A stretch of DNA of 64,000 nt from Bittarella massiliensis (ex Durand et al. 2017). Lineage in GTDB: Bacteria > Bacillota > Clostridia > Oscillospirales > Ruminococcaceae. Positions 43,127 through 51,002 of this stretch are shown in pieces (position 1 is the first letter of the stretch; every line of letters starts with the position of its first letter). The position numbers and the translations under genes are program-made. The notes beneath the pieces are model-generated. The model did no database searches. It was given only the letters and a program-made list of their open reading frames with translations, and was not told where the DNA came from. Where the stretch lies: the NCBI RefSeq assembly GCF_017566145.1, contig NZ_JABFCL010000002.1, positions 62,001-126,000 of the forward strand, read 5' to 3'.

Positions 43127-44077
43127 ATGATGGAGATGACGGTAAAAGGGGTGGCAGACCTGCTCAAAGGGGCAAAGGACGTGTTGATCCTCTGCCACCA
43201 AAGCCCGGATGGGGACACCCTGGGCAGTGGGTACGGGCTGTATTTCTGCCTGAAAAAGCTGGGGGTGCGGGCCCGGGTGCTCTGCCCCGACGAGATACCG
43301 GAGCTGTTCAAATTTCTCCTGCGGGGATACAGGGAGGAGACGTTTGACCCCGCCCTGGTGGTGGCGGTGGACATTGCCGACGCCAAGTTGATGGGCCGCC
43401 TCTGCCAACAGTACGGCGATTCGGTGGACCTCTGCATCGACCACCACATCTCCAACACCGGGTACGCCCGCCGGCTGCTTTTGGACCGGGAGGCCGCCGG
43501 CACCGCCGAGGTGATCTTCGCCCTGGCAAAGGAGTGGGGCCTGACCCCCGACCCCCACCTGGCCGACTGCCTCTACACCGGCATCGCCACCGACAGCGGC
43601 TGTTTTAAATACCAAAACACCACCCCCCGCACCCACCGCATCGCCGCCGAGCTGATGGAGTGGGGGGCCGCCGCGGCCGAGATCAACCGGGCGATCTTCG
43701 ACACCAAATCCCAGGGCCGGCTGGCGGCCGAGAGCGCCCTGATCCGCTCGATCCGCTATTTCTGCGGCGGCCGCCTGGCCGTGGCGGTGATGGACCTGGC
43801 GACCATCGCCGAGACAGGGGCCGGGCCGGCCGACTTCGACGGGCTCACCGCCCTGCCCCGCCAGGTGGAAGGGGTGGAGATCGGGATCACCCTGCGGGAG
43901 CGGGAGCCCGGCTTTTTCAAGGTGAGCGTGCGCACCTCCAGCTATGTGGACGCCTCGGCCCTGGCGGCCCGTCTGGGAGGGGGCGGCCACATCCGCGCCG
44001 CGGGCTGCACCGTCCGCGGTACGGCGGACGAGGCGGTGGAGGTCATCCACCAACTGGCAAAGGAGTTTTTGCACTAG
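43127..44077 (+). CDS. nrnA: DHH/DHHA1 phosphoesterase NrnA (nanoRNase/pAp phosphatase)
   Basis: 316 residues; ATG 43127 with AAAAGGGGAGA upstream (ATG 43130 is an alternative). DHH domain motifs are LILCHQSPDGDTLGSG (I), VVAVDIADA (II), CIDHHISNTGY (III, the DHH) and TGIATDSGCFKY (IV); the C-terminal DHHA1 domain has the substrate-binding GGGGHIRAAG. It degrades short oligoribonucleotides and dephosphorylates pAp. Conserved between rbfA and truB in Firmicutes; its stop abuts the truB start. Confidence 0.94.
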   Translation: MMEMTVKGVADLLKGAKDVLILCHQSPDGDTLGSGYGLYFCLKKLGVRARVLCPDEIPELFKFLLRGYREETFDPALVVAVDIADAKLMGRLCQQYGDSVDLCIDHHISNTGYARRLLLDREAAGTAEVIFALAKEWGLTPDPHLADCLYTGIATDSGCFKYQNTTPRTHRIAAELMEWGAAAAEINRAIFDTKSQGRLAAESALIRSIRYFCGGRLAVAVMDLATIAETGAGPADFDGLTALPRQVEGVEIGITLREREPGFFKVSVRTSSYVDASALAARLGGGGHIRAAGCTVRGTADEAVEVIHQLAKEFLH

Positions 44078-44953
44078 ATGGACGGGATTTTGTGCGTCGA
44101 CAAGCCGGAGGGGTTCACCTCCTTTGACGTGATCGCCAAGATGCGGGGGATCGCCCGCTGCAAGAAGATCGGCCACGGGGGAACGCTGGACCCCATGGCC
44201 ACCGGGGTGCTGCCCCTCTACTTCGGCGCGGCCACCCGGGCAGTGGACATGGTGCCCGGCCAGAAAAAGGAGTACCGGGCCACCTTTTTGCTGGGCCAAA
44301 CCACCGATACCCTGGACCGCACCGGCGCCCTGCTGAAGACCCGGCCGGTACAGGTGGGGCGGGCAGAGGTGCTGGCCCTGTTGCCCCGCTTTACGGGAGA
44401 GCAGGAGCAGCTGCCCCCCATGTACTCGGCGGTGTCGGTGGGGGGGCGGCGTCTCTACGACCTGGCCCGCCAGGGCATCGAGGTGGAGCGCAAACCCCGC
44501 CGGATCACCGTAGAGGAGTTGGAACTGTTGGATGGCGAGGGGGACAGCTACACCCTGCGCATCCTCTGCAGCAAGGGAACCTATGTGCGCTCGCTGGTGA
44601 GCGATCTGGGCGAGGCCCTGGGCTGCGGCGCGGTGCTCACCGACTTGGTGCGCACCCGCTCCGGCCCCTACACCCTAAAAGACTGCATCACCCTGGAGGA
44701 GGCCCAGGCCAAGAGGGAGGAACTGGCCTCCCTTTTGCTGCCGGTGGAGACGGCCTTTGCCCACCTGCCGCCCCTCTCCCTCTCGGCCCATTTTGCCCGC
44801 CTTTTCGCCAACGGGGTGCGGCTGCGGGCCGAACAGGTGGGCAGTCCGCAGCCCGGCGAGTACCGGGTTTTGGGGCCGGAGGGGTTTTTGGGGGTCGCCC
44901 TGCTAGATGGGGGCCAGCTGCGGATCAAACGCCTGTTTTTGGGGGGGAGATAG
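44078..44953 (+). CDS. truB: tRNA pseudouridine(55) synthase TruB
   Basis: 291 residues, starting on the base after the nrnA stop. The catalytic Asp lies in KIGHGGTLDPMATGVLPL; GILCVDKPEGFTSFDVI at the start, YRATFLLGQTTDTLDRTG, QLPPMYSAVSVGGRRLYDLARQG and SKGTYVRSLVSDLGEALG complete the family pattern. It isomerises U55 in the T-loop of most tRNAs. Confidence 0.97.
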   Translation: MDGILCVDKPEGFTSFDVIAKMRGIARCKKIGHGGTLDPMATGVLPLYFGAATRAVDMVPGQKKEYRATFLLGQTTDTLDRTGALLKTRPVQVGRAEVLALLPRFTGEQEQLPPMYSAVSVGGRRLYDLARQGIEVERKPRRITVEELELLDGEGDSYTLRILCSKGTYVRSLVSDLGEALGCGAVLTDLVRTRSGPYTLKDCITLEEAQAKREELASLLLPVETAFAHLPPLSLSAHFARLFANGVRLRAEQVGSPQPGEYRVLGPEGFLGVALLDGGQLRIKRLFLGGR

Positions 44954-44956
44954 CCG

Positions 44957-45877
44957 ATGGAAGTGGCGGCAACACTGGACTTTTGCAGCTTGCAGCAGAC
45001 CTCGGTGGCGCTGGGGTACTTTGACGGGGTGCACCGGGGTCACATGGAGGTGATCTCCCGGGCGGTGGCCGCCGCCCGGGAGAAGGGGCTGCGCCCGGCG
45101 GTCTTCACCTTTGTGGCCCAAGGGGGTCACAAGGGGGAGCGGGCCCTGGGAGGGCTACTGCTCACCGAGGCGGCCAAGGAGCGGCTGCTGGAAAGCGCCG
45201 GGGTGGAACTGGTGCTCACCCCCCGCTTCGCGAGCTTTCGCCAGATGGAGCCGGAGCAGTTTGTGGCCGAGGTGCTCCACCTGCGGCTGCGGGCCCAGGT
45301 GGTGACCTGCGGCTACGACTTCCGCTTTGGCCGGGCAGGGGCAGGGGACGCCAATGCCCTCAAGCGCCTCTGCGCCCCCCTGGGCATCGCCGTGGAGGTG
45401 GTGCCCGAGTTCCGGCTGGCGGGGCGGGAAGTCTCCTCCACCCGCATCCGCACCCTCATCGCCCAGGGCGAGGTGGAGGAGGCGGGGCGGCTTCTGGGCT
45501 ACCCCTTTGCCGTGGAGGGGAGCGTGGGCCAGGGCAACCGCTTGGGGCGCACCCTCCAGTTCCCCACTGTCAACCAGCGGCTGCAGGAGGGGATGGTGCA
45601 GCCCCGCTTCGGGGTCTACGTCTCCCGCACCTGGGCGGCCGGGCGCTGGTGGCCCTCGGTGACCAATGTGGGGGTCAAACCCACAGTGGGGAGCGAGTGG
45701 CCGGTGGCCGAGACCAACCTGCTGGGCTTTTCCGGCGACCTCTACGGGGCCGAGATACGGGTGGAGCTGCTCCACTTTCTGCGGGGGGAGCAAAAGTTCG
45801 CCTCGGTGGAGGCCCTGCGGGAACAGATTGCCCGGGACGTGCAGTGTGCCCGGGACTACTTTGCCCAAACCCACTGA
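44957..45877 (+). CDS. ribF: Bifunctional riboflavin kinase/FMN adenylyltransferase
   Basis: 306 residues from ATG 44957 with GGGGGAG upstream. N-terminal FAD synthetase (nucleotidyltransferase) domain: ALGYFDGVHRGHMEVI with the HxGH, GYDFRFGRAGAGD, and EVSSTRIRTLIAQGEVEEA; C-terminal riboflavin kinase domain with GNRLGRTLQFPTVNQ (the GxxxGRxxxFPTxN motif) and VTNVGVKPTVGSE. It makes FMN and FAD. Last gene of the translation operon; a terminator follows. Confidence 0.96.
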   Translation: MEVAATLDFCSLQQTSVALGYFDGVHRGHMEVISRAVAAAREKGLRPAVFTFVAQGGHKGERALGGLLLTEAAKERLLESAGVELVLTPRFASFRQMEPEQFVAEVLHLRLRAQVVTCGYDFRFGRAGAGDANALKRLCAPLGIAVEVVPEFRLAGREVSSTRIRTLIAQGEVEEAGRLLGYPFAVEGSVGQGNRLGRTLQFPTVNQRLQEGMVQPRFGVYVSRTWAAGRWWPSVTNVGVKPTVGSEWPVAETNLLGFSGDLYGAEIRVELLHFLRGEQKFASVEALREQIARDVQCARDYFAQTH

Positions 45878-45884
45878 AAAACAG

Positions 45885-45926
45885 AGATACAGGCAGGCAA
45901 TAAAATGCCTGCCTGTATTATTTTTA
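45885..45926. terminator. Terminator after ribF
   Basis: ATACAGGCAGGCA / TGCCTGCCTGTAT stem, loop ATAAAA, then TATTTTT; ends the operon facing the minus-strand hydrolase gene. Confidence 0.9.
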
Positions 45927-45956
45927 CAAAAACAACAGATTGTATTTCTTGCTGGG

Positions 45957-46532
45957 TCAGGGGGCGATCAGGACGGCCCGCACCGGTGCGCCGTCGCTGC
46001 CGGCGATCTTGACGGGGGCGGCTGATAGGAAATAGCGCCCCGGCTCGACCCCCTCCAGCTTGAGGGTCTCAATGATGGCGATCCCCTCGCCGAGGATGCT
46101 CTGGTGGGGCGGTTTCTCCCCGCCCACCGGGCCCACCGAAAGGGCGTCGGTGCCCAGGGTGACGATCCCCTTCTCCCGGAGGATGGGGCCGGCGTTTTCG
46201 CTGAAGAAGGCAAACCCCTTGACCAGGAGGATGGAGCAGCCCTGGGTGTCCAGCTCCCGCAGCCAGGCGTCGCCGACGGTCCGGCCGGGGTAACTGACCA
46301 CCAGGCACTCGCCGATGTAGTGCTCCAGGGGCATGTCGGCAATGGAGACCGGCGAGTCGGTGAAGTGGCAGGGGGCGTCGGTGTGGGTGCCCTTGTGCAC
46401 CGAAGTGGTGATCTGGGTGCAGTTGCAGTCGTCCCCCCGCGCCCGGCTGAGGGTCTGGCGGGTCTCGGCTGGCGGGTCGCCCGGGTAGAGGGGGGCCGAG
46501 AGCAGTTCGTGAGAGATGTCAATGAGTCGCAT
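45957..46532 (-). CDS. Cyclase family protein (kynurenine formamidase-like)
   Basis: 191 residues from ATG (CAT 46530-46532), with AAAGGCGG upstream; longer frames lack similarity. The metal-binding signature HKGTHTDAPCHF (HxGTHxDxPxHF) is complete, and IDISHELLSAPLYPGDPP is the usual start. Family members hydrolyse N-formylkynurenine or related amides. In an anaerobe with no visible tryptophan-2,3-dioxygenase here, a different amide is just as likely. Single gene, convergent with ribF. Confidence 0.88.
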   Translation of the reverse strand: MRLIDISHELLSAPLYPGDPPAETRQTLSRARGDDCNCTQITTSVHKGTHTDAPCHFTDSPVSIADMPLEHYIGECLVVSYPGRTVGDAWLRELDTQGCSILLVKGFAFFSENAGPILREKGIVTLGTDALSVGPVGGEKPPHQSILGEGIAIIETLKLEGVEPGRYFLSAAPVKIAGSDGAPVRAVLIAP

Positions 46533-46635
46533 GGCAAGCGCCGCCTTTCCGTTTTCTTTTCTCCAGCATAGCAGAGAGTTCCCCCTCTGTACAGGGGCGG
46601 CGGCGCGTTTTGGGGAAAAAGTGCCCAAACAGGGT

Positions 46636-47475
46636 TTACCGCTCGCCGATGGCGGCAATGATCTCGTAGGTCTTGCACTCGTGTAGGGCGGCGCTGGGCC
46701 GCCGCGGCGCCAGCGCCCCGGTGTCCAGTGTCCGGTCAAGGGCGATCAGCCGCTGATTTTGGTCGATCCTGGCCCGGTTTTCCCGCAGGGTGCCCGCCGT
46801 TTTGGAGGCGGGGTGGGCGGCGATGTAGGGGGCGATCCCCCCGCTGTGCAGGATGGCCGCCGCGGTCTTGGGGCCGATCCCCCGCACCCCCTCGATGTTG
46901 TCGCTCCTGTCCCCCACCAGGGCCTTGTAGAGGACGTACTCCTCGGGTTCGATCTGAAACCGCTCCCGCACCCGCCGGCGGTCGAAGAGGATGCTGTTTT
47001 TCCCCCGGGGAAGGTAGAGGGCGGTGCGCTCGTCCACCAGTTGAATGAAGTCGGAATCGGTGGAGACGACGGTGCACCCCCGCCCGGCAGCCCCCTCTCG
47101 CGCCACAAGGGAGGCGATGAAGTCGTCCGCCTCCACCCCTTCCGCCTCCCGGTGGGGGATGCCCAGGTAGTCCAGCGCCTTTTTGATGAGGGGCAGCTGG
47201 GCAAAGGGATTCTCCCCCTCCGGCACCTCGGCGTAGTCCCGCCGGTTGGCCTTGTAGCGGCTGTCGATGGCCAGGTTGCCCGCCCAGCTGGTCTCGCTGT
47301 CAAAAACGACGGCCAGGGCGCAGGGGTCAAACTGCCCAGCCAGCTTCTTCAGGCTCCCCAAAAAGCCCACCAGCCCCTTGATCTCCCGCCCCTTCCCGTT
47401 TAAAATAGAGGCGGGAATCCCATAGTACATCCGAAATAGCAGGTTGTGTCCGTCCACGACGACGATCTTCTCCAT
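46636..47475 (-). CDS. Stand-alone 5'-3' exonuclease (Pol I N-terminal domain type)
   Basis: 279 residues from ATG (CAT 47473-47475); AGGAGG lies eight bases upstream, and the upstream in-frame ATG at 47496 lacks one. FEN/PIN-like metal-binding residues are in VVVDGHNLLFRMYYG, KANRRDYAEVPEG, EAEGVEADDFIASL and STDSDFIQLVD; the helix-3-turn-helix is ALVGDRSDNIEGVRGIGPKTAAAIL. It resembles YpcP/Pol I exonuclease domains, acting on RNA primers or flaps. A strong promoter plus a terminated leader precedes it. Confidence 0.93.
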   Translation of the reverse strand: MEKIVVVDGHNLLFRMYYGIPASILNGKGREIKGLVGFLGSLKKLAGQFDPCALAVVFDSETSWAGNLAIDSRYKANRRDYAEVPEGENPFAQLPLIKKALDYLGIPHREAEGVEADDFIASLVAREGAAGRGCTVVSTDSDFIQLVDERTALYLPRGKNSILFDRRRVRERFQIEPEEYVLYKALVGDRSDNIEGVRGIGPKTAAAILHSGGIAPYIAAHPASKTAGTLRENRARIDQNQRLIALDRTLDTGALAPRRPSAALHECKTYEIIAAIGER

Positions 47476-47535
47476 CTTTTCGACCTCCTCGATCAAAGGT
47501 GTGGGCCGGCCAGCCGGCCCTGTCGTTGCCCCCGC

Positions 47536-47621
47536 CTGCCGGGGGAATAAAAAAAGACAGGTATGACCGCGATCATACCTATCTCTAGGGTCCGGCCAAC
47601 CGGCCGGAAGAAACTCTCTCT
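47536..47621 (-). ncRNA. Terminated leader or small RNA upstream of the exonuclease gene
   Basis: On the minus strand, from the start point near 47621, two hairpins occur: TCCGGCCG / CGGCCGGA-type pairing around GTTGG, then AGGTATGA / TCATACCT with loop TCGCGG, followed by GTCTTTTTTT. The second is an intrinsic terminator about 60 bases before the exonuclease start, so most transcripts should stop after about 85 nt. I do not recognise a known riboswitch class; it may be an attenuator or an independent small RNA. Confidence 0.6.
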
Positions 47622-47627
47622 GCCCCC

Positions 47628-47656
47628 ATTATAGCAGAGGGGCGGGCCCTTGGCAA
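47628..47656 (-). promoter_or_regulatory. Promoter of the terminated leader/exonuclease
   Basis: Minus strand TTGCCA (47651-47656), 17-base spacer, TATAAT (47628-47633) with an extended TGC before it. Confidence 0.88.
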
Positions 47657-47727
47657 CGCCCCCGCACATCCCGCGTTTGGGGGAGGGGGAAGGGCTGCTT
47701 CCCGCCGGGAAAAGATTGGCTTTTTGC

Positions 47728-47756
47728 TTTACAACAGCTTCGGTTTATGGTATCCT
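47728..47756 (+). promoter_or_regulatory. Promoter of rpsO
   Basis: TTTACA (47728-47733), 17-base spacer, TATCCT (47751-47756), with TG at 47748-47749 (extended -10). Leader of about 100 nt, which could carry S15 autoregulatory structure. Confidence 0.75.
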
Positions 47757-47864
47757 AACAACTGTGTGACCCATCACTTGGCTCTGGGGGCATGCCCCGA
47801 AACGGGGAGTTCACCTGCCCACTGCGAAGTTTTGCGGCGCAAATCTTACAATGAGGTGAAAGAC

Positions 47865-48122
47865 ATGGAAAACAAACAGGAACTCATCGCCAAATACCGC
47901 GTCAACGAGAAGGACACCGGCTCGCCGGAGGTGCAGATCGCCCTTCTGACCGCCCGCATCAACCACTTGAGCGAGCACCTGAAAGAGCATCCCCACGACC
48001 ACCACTCCCGCCGGGGTCTGCTGAAAATGGTCGGCAAGCGCCGCAACCTGCTCAAGTACCTGACCAAGGTCGACGTGGAGCGGTACCGCGCCATCATCAA
48101 AGAGCTGGGCATCCGCAAGTAA
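47865..48122 (+). CDS. rpsO: 30S ribosomal protein S15
   Basis: 85 residues from ATG 47865 with GAGGTGA upstream, slightly shorter than the usual 88-89 because it begins [47 protein letters not shown] and [10 protein letters not shown] are the S15 signature. It binds the 16S central domain. In most bacteria pnp follows directly; here a minus-strand block of five genes intervenes. A strong terminator follows. Confidence 0.97.
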   Translation: MENKQELIAKYRVNEKDTGSPEVQIALLTARINHLSEHLKEHPHDHHSRRGLLKMVGKRRNLLKYLTKVDVERYRAIIKELGIRK

Positions 48123-48140
48123 GCGGCAACGAGATACCCA

Positions 48141-48176
48141 AAAGGGCCCTGGCCAATGCGGCCAGGGCCCTTTTTT
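48141..48176 (+). terminator. Terminator after rpsO
   Basis: AAAGGGCCCTGGCC / GGCCAGGGCCCTTT stem, loop AATGC, then TTTTTT. A second perfect stem, GGATCGCCGCCCCC / GGGGGCGGCGATCC (48180-48217), follows towards the convergent bactofilin gene. Confidence 0.93.
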
Positions 48177-48235
48177 GCAGGATCGCCGCCCCCACTGTCA
48201 GTTGGGGGCGGCGATCCTTTGGCGCGTAAAACCGC

Positions 48236-48847
48236 TTACATCCCCTGTCGGACGCAGTCGCCGGTGACCCGGCCGATCTTGGCCGAGCGGTGGACCGAGA
48301 GGGTGCCGCTGCAGTCCACCTGCCCGATCTCGCAGCGGGGGCCGATGGTCACGTTCTGCCCGCTCACCGTGTCAGCCCGGACCCCCGAGAGGGAGACGGT
48401 GGTGGCCTCCACCATCCCCACGCTGGAGAGGGTGGGAAAGAGAAAAGCCCCCAGCCCCCGGCTGTGGGAGATGATTTGAATCCGGTCGCCCACCACCTCC
48501 TGGGCGTTGATGGCGCCCTCGGCCTTGAGAAAATCGGCGGAGATCTGCCCCCCCACCCGGATGTAGCCGGAACAGCGGATCTCCTGCGCCTCCAGGTTGT
48601 AGCCGTCCCCCAAAACCAGCCGTCCCGAGGCGGAGAGGGTGTCGGCGCTGATGTCGCCCCCAAAGTCGGCGGTGCCGCTGCAGGTGAATTTGCCCACCTG
48701 CAGCTTCCCCTGGCAGGTGAACTTGCCCGAGACCGAGAGGCTCTGGGCCGTCAGGTCGCCGGTGCACTTGCCCATCCCCGAGACCTTGACACTGCCGTAC
48801 GCCCCTTCGGCAATGGTGCCCACCCCGTCAATTCGCGTATCCTGCAT
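48236..48847 (-). CDS. Polymer-forming cytoskeletal protein (bactofilin family, YhbE/F-like)
   Basis: 203 residues from ATG (CAT 48845-48847), with GGAGGAA upstream. The whole chain is made of short beta-helix repeats such as GSVKVSGMGKCTGDLTAQ, SVSGKFTCQGKLQVG and ADTLSASGRLVLGDG, typical of DUF583/bactofilin proteins that polymerise without nucleotides. Several repeats carry Cys. It lies one base after the YhbD-type gene; B. subtilis yhbD is likewise followed by bactofilin genes, but with two of them. Role unknown, possibly cell-shape or envelope. Confidence 0.88.
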   Translation of the reverse strand: MQDTRIDGVGTIAEGAYGSVKVSGMGKCTGDLTAQSLSVSGKFTCQGKLQVGKFTCSGTADFGGDISADTLSASGRLVLGDGYNLEAQEIRCSGYIRVGGQISADFLKAEGAINAQEVVGDRIQIISHSRGLGAFLFPTLSSVGMVEATTVSLSGVRADTVSGQNVTIGPRCEIGQVDCSGTLSVHRSAKIGRVTGDCVRQGM

Positions 48848-48848
48848 C

Positions 48849-49511
48849 TCATTTCCTCCTGTTTTCAGCTGTCGGGCCGCTCTCAAAGCGGGCGGTGTAC
48901 TTCATCTTAATGCGGCTGGCCAGCTCGCTCATGGGGCGGCTGTCCAGCACCGAGACGGCCGGGCCGAACAGGGGTGGCCGCTCCCCTCCGGTGACCGCCA
49001 GGGTCAGTTCCCCCCCGCAGCGAAAGAGGGTGCAGCTCCCCTCGGCACAGCGCAGCGGCAGGGGGCTGGCAAGGGCAAGGGCTTGATAGACCAGGTCCTT
49101 GGCGCTCTCGGGGGGAAGGGAGAGCCGCTGCGCCCCCTCCCACAGGGCGGCCAACAGCACCGCCTGGTCAAAGGAGAGGCCGGTGGGCGGGGCGGCGGCT
49201 TCGGCCGCGGCCAGCAGGTCGGGCCCGATCTCGCCCCACTCCCAGAGTTCCCGCGGGGCAAGGGGGACGTCCACCGCCTCGGGGGAGAGGATTTTGGCCA
49301 GCTCCTCCAGGGAGTAGCGGTCTTTTGCCTCCAGAATGGCCCGCACCCGGGCGAGCATCTGCTCTTTGGGGAAAAAGGTCTCCTGCCCGGTGTGGGAGGA
49401 CTGCTTGATAAACCACCCCTCCGGGATCAGCCGTTCCCGCTTCCAGCGGTAGAGCTGGCCGTAGGAGATGCCGGTCTCGGCCAAGAGCTGCTTTTTGGAG
49501 ATGAGTTCCAG
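48849..49511 (-). CDS. yhbD: YhbD-family regulator (MerR-like HTH)
   Basis: 220 residues. ELISKKQLLAETGISYGQLYRWKRERLIPEGWF, then QETFFPKEQML, is very close to B. subtilis YhbD. I place the start at CTG 49511 because family members begin near ELISKK and AAGGGGG lies eight bases upstream; TTG 49535 would leave almost no leader. The C-terminal part is Ala/Leu-rich with no known motif. Its promoter carries two AACA-W-TGTT operators, so autoregulation of the yhbD-bactofilin operon is likely. Confidence 0.85.
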   Translation of the reverse strand: MELISKKQLLAETGISYGQLYRWKRERLIPEGWFIKQSSHTGQETFFPKEQMLARVRAILEAKDRYSLEELAKILSPEAVDVPLAPRELWEWGEIGPDLLAAAEAAAPPTGLSFDQAVLLAALWEGAQRLSLPPESAKDLVYQALALASPLPLRCAEGSCTLFRCGGELTLAVTGGERPPLFGPAVSVLDSRPMSELASRIKMKYTARFESGPTAENRRK

Positions 49512-49527
49512 GGAAATCGCCCCCTTT

Positions 49528-49582
49528 CGTAACAATGTTTTGTCGATAAAGTCATCGTAACATAACATTGTTTTGTTGTCAA
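49528..49582 (-). promoter_or_regulatory. yhbD promoter with two operators
   Basis: Minus strand: TTGACA (49577-49582), 17-base spacer, TACGAT (49554-49559). Operator 1 ACAAAACAATGTTATG (49561-49576) fills the spacer; operator 2 ACAAAACATTGTTACG (49528-49543) lies just downstream of the start point. Both contain the palindrome AACA-W-TGTT and are 33 bases apart. Confidence 0.8.
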
Positions 49583-49594
49583 CTGAAATGGACA

Positions 49595-49626
49595 TAAAAA
49601 AGAGAGGGCCGCAGGGCCCCCTCTCG
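49595..49626 (-). terminator. Terminator of the GNAT gene
   Basis: Minus strand GAGAGGGGGCCC / GGCCCTCTC-type stem followed by TTTTTT. Confidence 0.85.
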
Positions 49627-49645
49627 ATGGGTGGGTAGAAAGGCG

Positions 49646-50224
49646 CTATTTTTCCGCGGGTAGAAAGGCCACCTGCCGCCGGTAGACGGGGCCGGGAATG
49701 GTGGCGCGGTAGACGGTGTCCAGCAGGGCAGAGATCTCTCGGTCGGGGAAGTCCCGCCCCACCGGGAAGAAGAGGATGCAGTACTCCACCCCGAAAAGGC
49801 GGCAGCGGCAACCGGTCTCCCGGGCCCCGTTTTTCAGGTAGAAGCGGATGCGCCGGCAGCGGGTCACCCGCTCCTGGGCGGTGGGGGCGGTGTCGGGGTC
49901 CTCCACCTCGATGAGCAGCCCCTGGCAGCCGTCGAGCTGGCCGGGCAGCTGTCGCCAAAAGGCGCTGCCCACCCCCTGCCCCCTGCCCCCCTGGCAGACG
50001 GCGTAGTAGTCCAGCAGCCAGCAGGGGCTCTCCGGCACCCGGGTGAAAAAGGCATAGGCGCCCAGTTCCCCCTCCGCAAAACCGCCCAGGCAGAGATAGC
50101 GCCCCCGCCGCAGCAGGGAGAGGATGGCCGCCAGCGGCTTGCGCTCGGCGGGGGGAAAGTCGCGGGCGAGGTGGCGGGCGTAGAGGGCGCGCACCTCTTT
50201 GGCAGTGAGGGGTCGGCAGTTCAA
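49646..50224 (-). CDS. GNAT-family N-acetyltransferase
   Basis: 192 residues from TTG (CAA 50222-50224); AAAGGAG lies eight bases upstream. The acetyl-CoA region is LLDYYAVCQGGRGQGVGSAFWRQLP, a good GNAT motif A (QxxGxG/A), with a preceding beta-hairpin ELGAYAFFTRVPESPCW. Substrate unknown; a Cys-rich stretch GARETGCRCRLFGVEYC is unusual. It follows the second GNAT gene by 22 bases, so the three minus-strand genes to 50980 form one unit. Confidence 0.85.
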   Translation of the reverse strand: MNCRPLTAKEVRALYARHLARDFPPAERKPLAAILSLLRRGRYLCLGGFAEGELGAYAFFTRVPESPCWLLDYYAVCQGGRGQGVGSAFWRQLPGQLDGCQGLLIEVEDPDTAPTAQERVTRCRRIRFYLKNGARETGCRCRLFGVEYCILFFPVGRDFPDREISALLDTVYRATIPGPVYRRQVAFLPAEK

Positions 50225-50246
50225 AAAAACGGCTCCTTTCTGGCGG

Positions 50247-50738
50247 TTATAGGGGGCGGGTGTACTGAATTTCCTCCACCGGCTGACCTCCGACCTCCCC
50301 CTTGATGCGCGCGCCGGAGGGGGCAAAGCCCTGGCGGCGGTAAAAGGCCTGGGCCCGCCGGTCGCCCTTTAGCACCCAGAGGTGGACAGAGGGGTGGCCT
50401 TTGCCGGCCAGTTCGTCCAGCGCCGCGCCCAGTAGCGTGCCCCCCAATCCCCGGCCCCAGTAGGCGGGCGTTAGGTAGAGGGAGACCACCTCTCCCCAGC
50501 CCGCCATCTCGGGAATGCGGGCCGGGCCGCAGGAACAGGTGCCGGCGATGGCGTCTCCGTCCAAGAGGAGGAGATTTGTCTGCTGGGGGGCGTCCAGCGC
50601 TCCCAGCCAGTTGCGGGCGTCGAGGCCATCGAGATGGGCCTGGGGGACCAGCCCCCGGTAGGCGGCCCGCCAGCTGTCCACATACACCTGGCCGATGGCG
50701 AGGCGGTCATCGCCCGCCGCGGCGGGGCGAACCATCAT
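50247..50738 (-). CDS. GNAT-family N-acetyltransferase
   Basis: 163 residues from ATG 50738 (minus strand), overlapping the stop of the preceding small gene (ATGA), with GGAGGG upstream. VRPAAAGDDRLAIGQVYVDSWRAAYRGLVPQAHL is the common GNAT start; VVSLYLTPAYWGRGLGGTLLGAAL is motif A, and AFYRRQGFAPSG motif B. It resembles small amino-group acetyltransferases, with unknown substrate. Confidence 0.9.
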   Translation of the reverse strand: MMVRPAAAGDDRLAIGQVYVDSWRAAYRGLVPQAHLDGLDARNWLGALDAPQQTNLLLLDGDAIAGTCSCGPARIPEMAGWGEVVSLYLTPAYWGRGLGGTLLGAALDELAGKGHPSVHLWVLKGDRRAQAFYRRQGFAPSGARIKGEVGGQPVEEIQYTRPL

Positions 50739-50980
50739 CCCTCCGCTCCCCCTTCTGGGGGCGGGGTGGGGCCGGGCGGGGTCTTTTTCTTGATGGAGGC
50801 GCCCACGGCCAGCCCCAGACAGAGCCCGACGCTGATGCCGATGGCCAGGTTGTGGAAGATGGCGCCAAAGGCCGTTCCCAGGCAGAGACCCAGGCACAGA
50901 CCTAAAGACTGGTAGTTTTCCTCCTCCGGCTCGGGGGAAGGGGAGGGGATGTCGCCCTTGGGCGCTTTGCTGGTGGACAT
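50735..50980 (-). CDS. Small glycine-zipper membrane protein
   Basis: 81 residues from ATG (CAT 50978-50980), AAAGGAAG about 11 bases upstream. Two hydrophobic segments, LGLCLGLCLGTAFGAIF and LAIGISVGLCLGLAVGASI, full of Gly every third or fourth residue, form a glycine-zipper hairpin between charged Pro-rich ends (SPSPEPEEEN; KKKTPPGPTPPPEGG). Such short proteins are common in Clostridia with no known role. First gene of the unit with the two acetyltransferases, coupled by overlapping stop/start. Confidence 0.75.
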   Translation of the reverse strand: MSTSKAPKGDIPSPSPEPEEENYQSLGLCLGLCLGTAFGAIFHNLAIGISVGLCLGLAVGASIKKKTPPGPTPPPEGGAEG

Positions 50981-51002
50981 AAAGACCGCTTCCTTTCGCC
51001 AT

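Noticed and set aside
48180..48217. Second hairpin after rpsO as terminator of the bactofilin operon
   Set aside because: The stem is perfect, but the minus-strand side lacks a T-run; recorded only as a structure.
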